Shown one piece after another: positions 54,624 through 55,146 of a stretch of DNA of 55,146 nt. The DNA comes from Promethearchaeota archaeon. GTDB taxonomy: Archaea; Asgardarchaeota; Lokiarchaeia; Sigyniarchaeales; SOKP01. The stretch's first letter is position 1, and the number at the start of each line of letters is the position of its first letter. Location: NCBI GenBank assembly GCA_016839915.1, contig JAEOTH010000068.1, positions 1-55,146 of the forward strand, written 5' to 3'. Position numbers and translations under genes: made by a program. The notes below the pieces were generated by a model. The model was given only the letters and a program-made list of their open reading frames with translations, did no database searches and was not told the DNA's origin.

Positions 54624-55146
54624 TTTTTTGGTTTGGTTTAAATTTCATGATAATAATTAAAGTGGAAATTGCAGGAAATATTATCATAAAATACATAACG
54701 ATAAAATAATTTGAGTTAAAAGCAGATAATAATAAACTGAATAAAAGTCCTCCTGCAAAACTTCCTGAGAAAACACTAGTGTTAGCATAGCCCATATACT
54801 TTCCTTTATTTCTGGGTGATGTCTTTTGAGCTATATAAGTTATAGTAGCTGCCCAATGCATAGAATAACTAAAAGAAACTAAAAATTGAAAAAGGAAATA
54901 ACTCCAAAAATTAGTTGAAATAATATATCCGAAAATAGTAATCGAGCTTAAAGTATACCCTATTATCATTAATGGTTTAAGATTTTTATTGGTAATTATC
55001 TTACCTATTAATAACATCTGGAAAAATTGTAATAAAAAGTTTATTCCAATCAAAAATCCAATCTCTATATCACTGCCTAAATAAAAACTCATGATAATTG
55101 CTAGGATTGGCATAATTGGTTTGATGCTAAAATTTCTAAAAAATAA
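54577..55146 (-). CDS. MFS transporter, C-terminal half (5' end beyond window)
   Basis: The frame is open to the window edge, so at least 190 residues of a longer protein are present. About five membrane helices are visible, for example IGFLIGINFLLQFFQMLLIG, LMIIGYTLSSITIFGYII, FLFQFLVSFSYSMHWAATIT and SGSFAGGLLFSLLLSA. The loop with QKTSPRNKGKYMGYANTSVF resembles the motif of major facilitator transporters (RGKAMGL-like). Substrate cannot be told. Its end overlaps the convergent helicase end by 47 bases. An earlier Met at 55113 is probably internal. Confidence 0.72.
   Translation of the reverse strand, partial: LFFRNFSIKPIMPILAIIMSFYLGSDIEIGFLIGINFLLQFFQMLLIGKIITNKNLKPLMIIGYTLSSITIFGYIISTNFWSYFLFQFLVSFSYSMHWAATITYIAQKTSPRNKGKYMGYANTSVFSGSFAGGLLFSLLLSAFNSNYFIVMYFMIIFPAISTLIIIMKFKPNQKITLSPKKGKDSEVLH

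Noticed and set aside
1-55146. tRNA, rRNA or CRISPR arrays
   Set aside because: I looked for T-loop-like GTTCGAATC patterns and for regularly spaced repeats and found none outside coding sequence.

Overview
The window looks like a chromosomal piece of an Asgard archaeon (Promethearchaeota), most likely Lokiarchaeia-like. It is very AT-rich, has dense genes with short gaps, frequent TTG/GTG starts and T-rich 3' ends, and mixes archaeal core genes with eukaryote-like ones. Archaeal markers are Ftr, Mtd and Mch of the tetrahydromethanopterin C1 pathway, an FrhB-like F420 protein, archaeal/eukaryotic-type glycyl-tRNA synthetase, an aCPSF-type nuclease, a RecJ/GAN-like DHH protein, archaemetzincin and a presenilin-like protease. 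Eukaryote-like markers are a RagA-like GTPase with a C-terminal roadblock domain and a Rab/Ras-like GTPase. The lineage call is inference from gene content only. I found no tRNA, rRNA, CRISPR array, transposase or prophage, so this reads as ordinary chromosome rather than an island.

Layout. 1-6.5 kb: a 5'-truncated BKACE enzyme, an orphan fused DppB-DppC permease, a thiolase-like protein with its DUF35 partner, and an acyl-CoA dehydrogenase (acyl-CoA metabolism). 6.5-17.4 kb: methyltransferase, RNase H-like nuclease, CheY, GlpA/GlpD-type glycerol-3-phosphate dehydrogenase, AmrS radical SAM enzyme, C_GCAxxG_C_C protein, two TPR proteins, a small zinc ribbon protein, a HAD hydrolase and a GNAT. 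16.7-20 kb: a minus-strand operon of a membrane protein, a 545-residue coiled-coil protein and the GNAT. 20-26.2 kb: glyS and two large surface proteins. 26.2-36 kb: ftr and mtd (divergent), RagA-like GTPase, purine salvage genes apt, pfkB-type kinase and mtnP, aCPSF-like nuclease, DHH phosphoesterase, mch. 36-43.4 kb: unknown proteins, GT4 glycosyltransferase, archaemetzincin, presenilin-like protease, 3-hydroxyacyl-CoA dehydrogenase and small proteins. 43.4-48 kb: a secreted M1 peptidase with an in-frame TGA, an FrhB-like gene behind a palindromic operator candidate, and a Rab-like GTPase with altered G motifs. 48.2-52.6 kb: glycine cleavage genes gcvT-gcvH-gcvPA-gcvPB. 52.6 kb to the end: an XPD/Rad3-like helicase with an apparent frameshift near its start, and a 5'-truncated MFS transporter.

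How they fit together. Ftr, Mch and Mtd carry C1 units between formyl-methanofuran and methylene-tetrahydromethanopterin, Mtd exchanges hydride with F420, and the FrhB-like protein could link F420 to iron-sulfur or other carriers. Glycine cleavage also makes a methylene-pterin, so both may meet at the same C1 pool. The acyl-CoA dehydrogenase, 3-hydroxyacyl-CoA dehydrogenase, thiolase-like and BKACE enzymes point to fatty or amino acid degradation.

Most worth checking: the thiolase-like protein has Gly at the nucleophilic Cys position beside a DUF35 gene; the fused permease seems to lack both EAA loops; the Rab-like GTPase has Glu in place of the G4 Asn; there is an 18-bp perfect palindrome before the FrhB-like gene; and three short genes (49, 56 and 55 residues) are easily missed.
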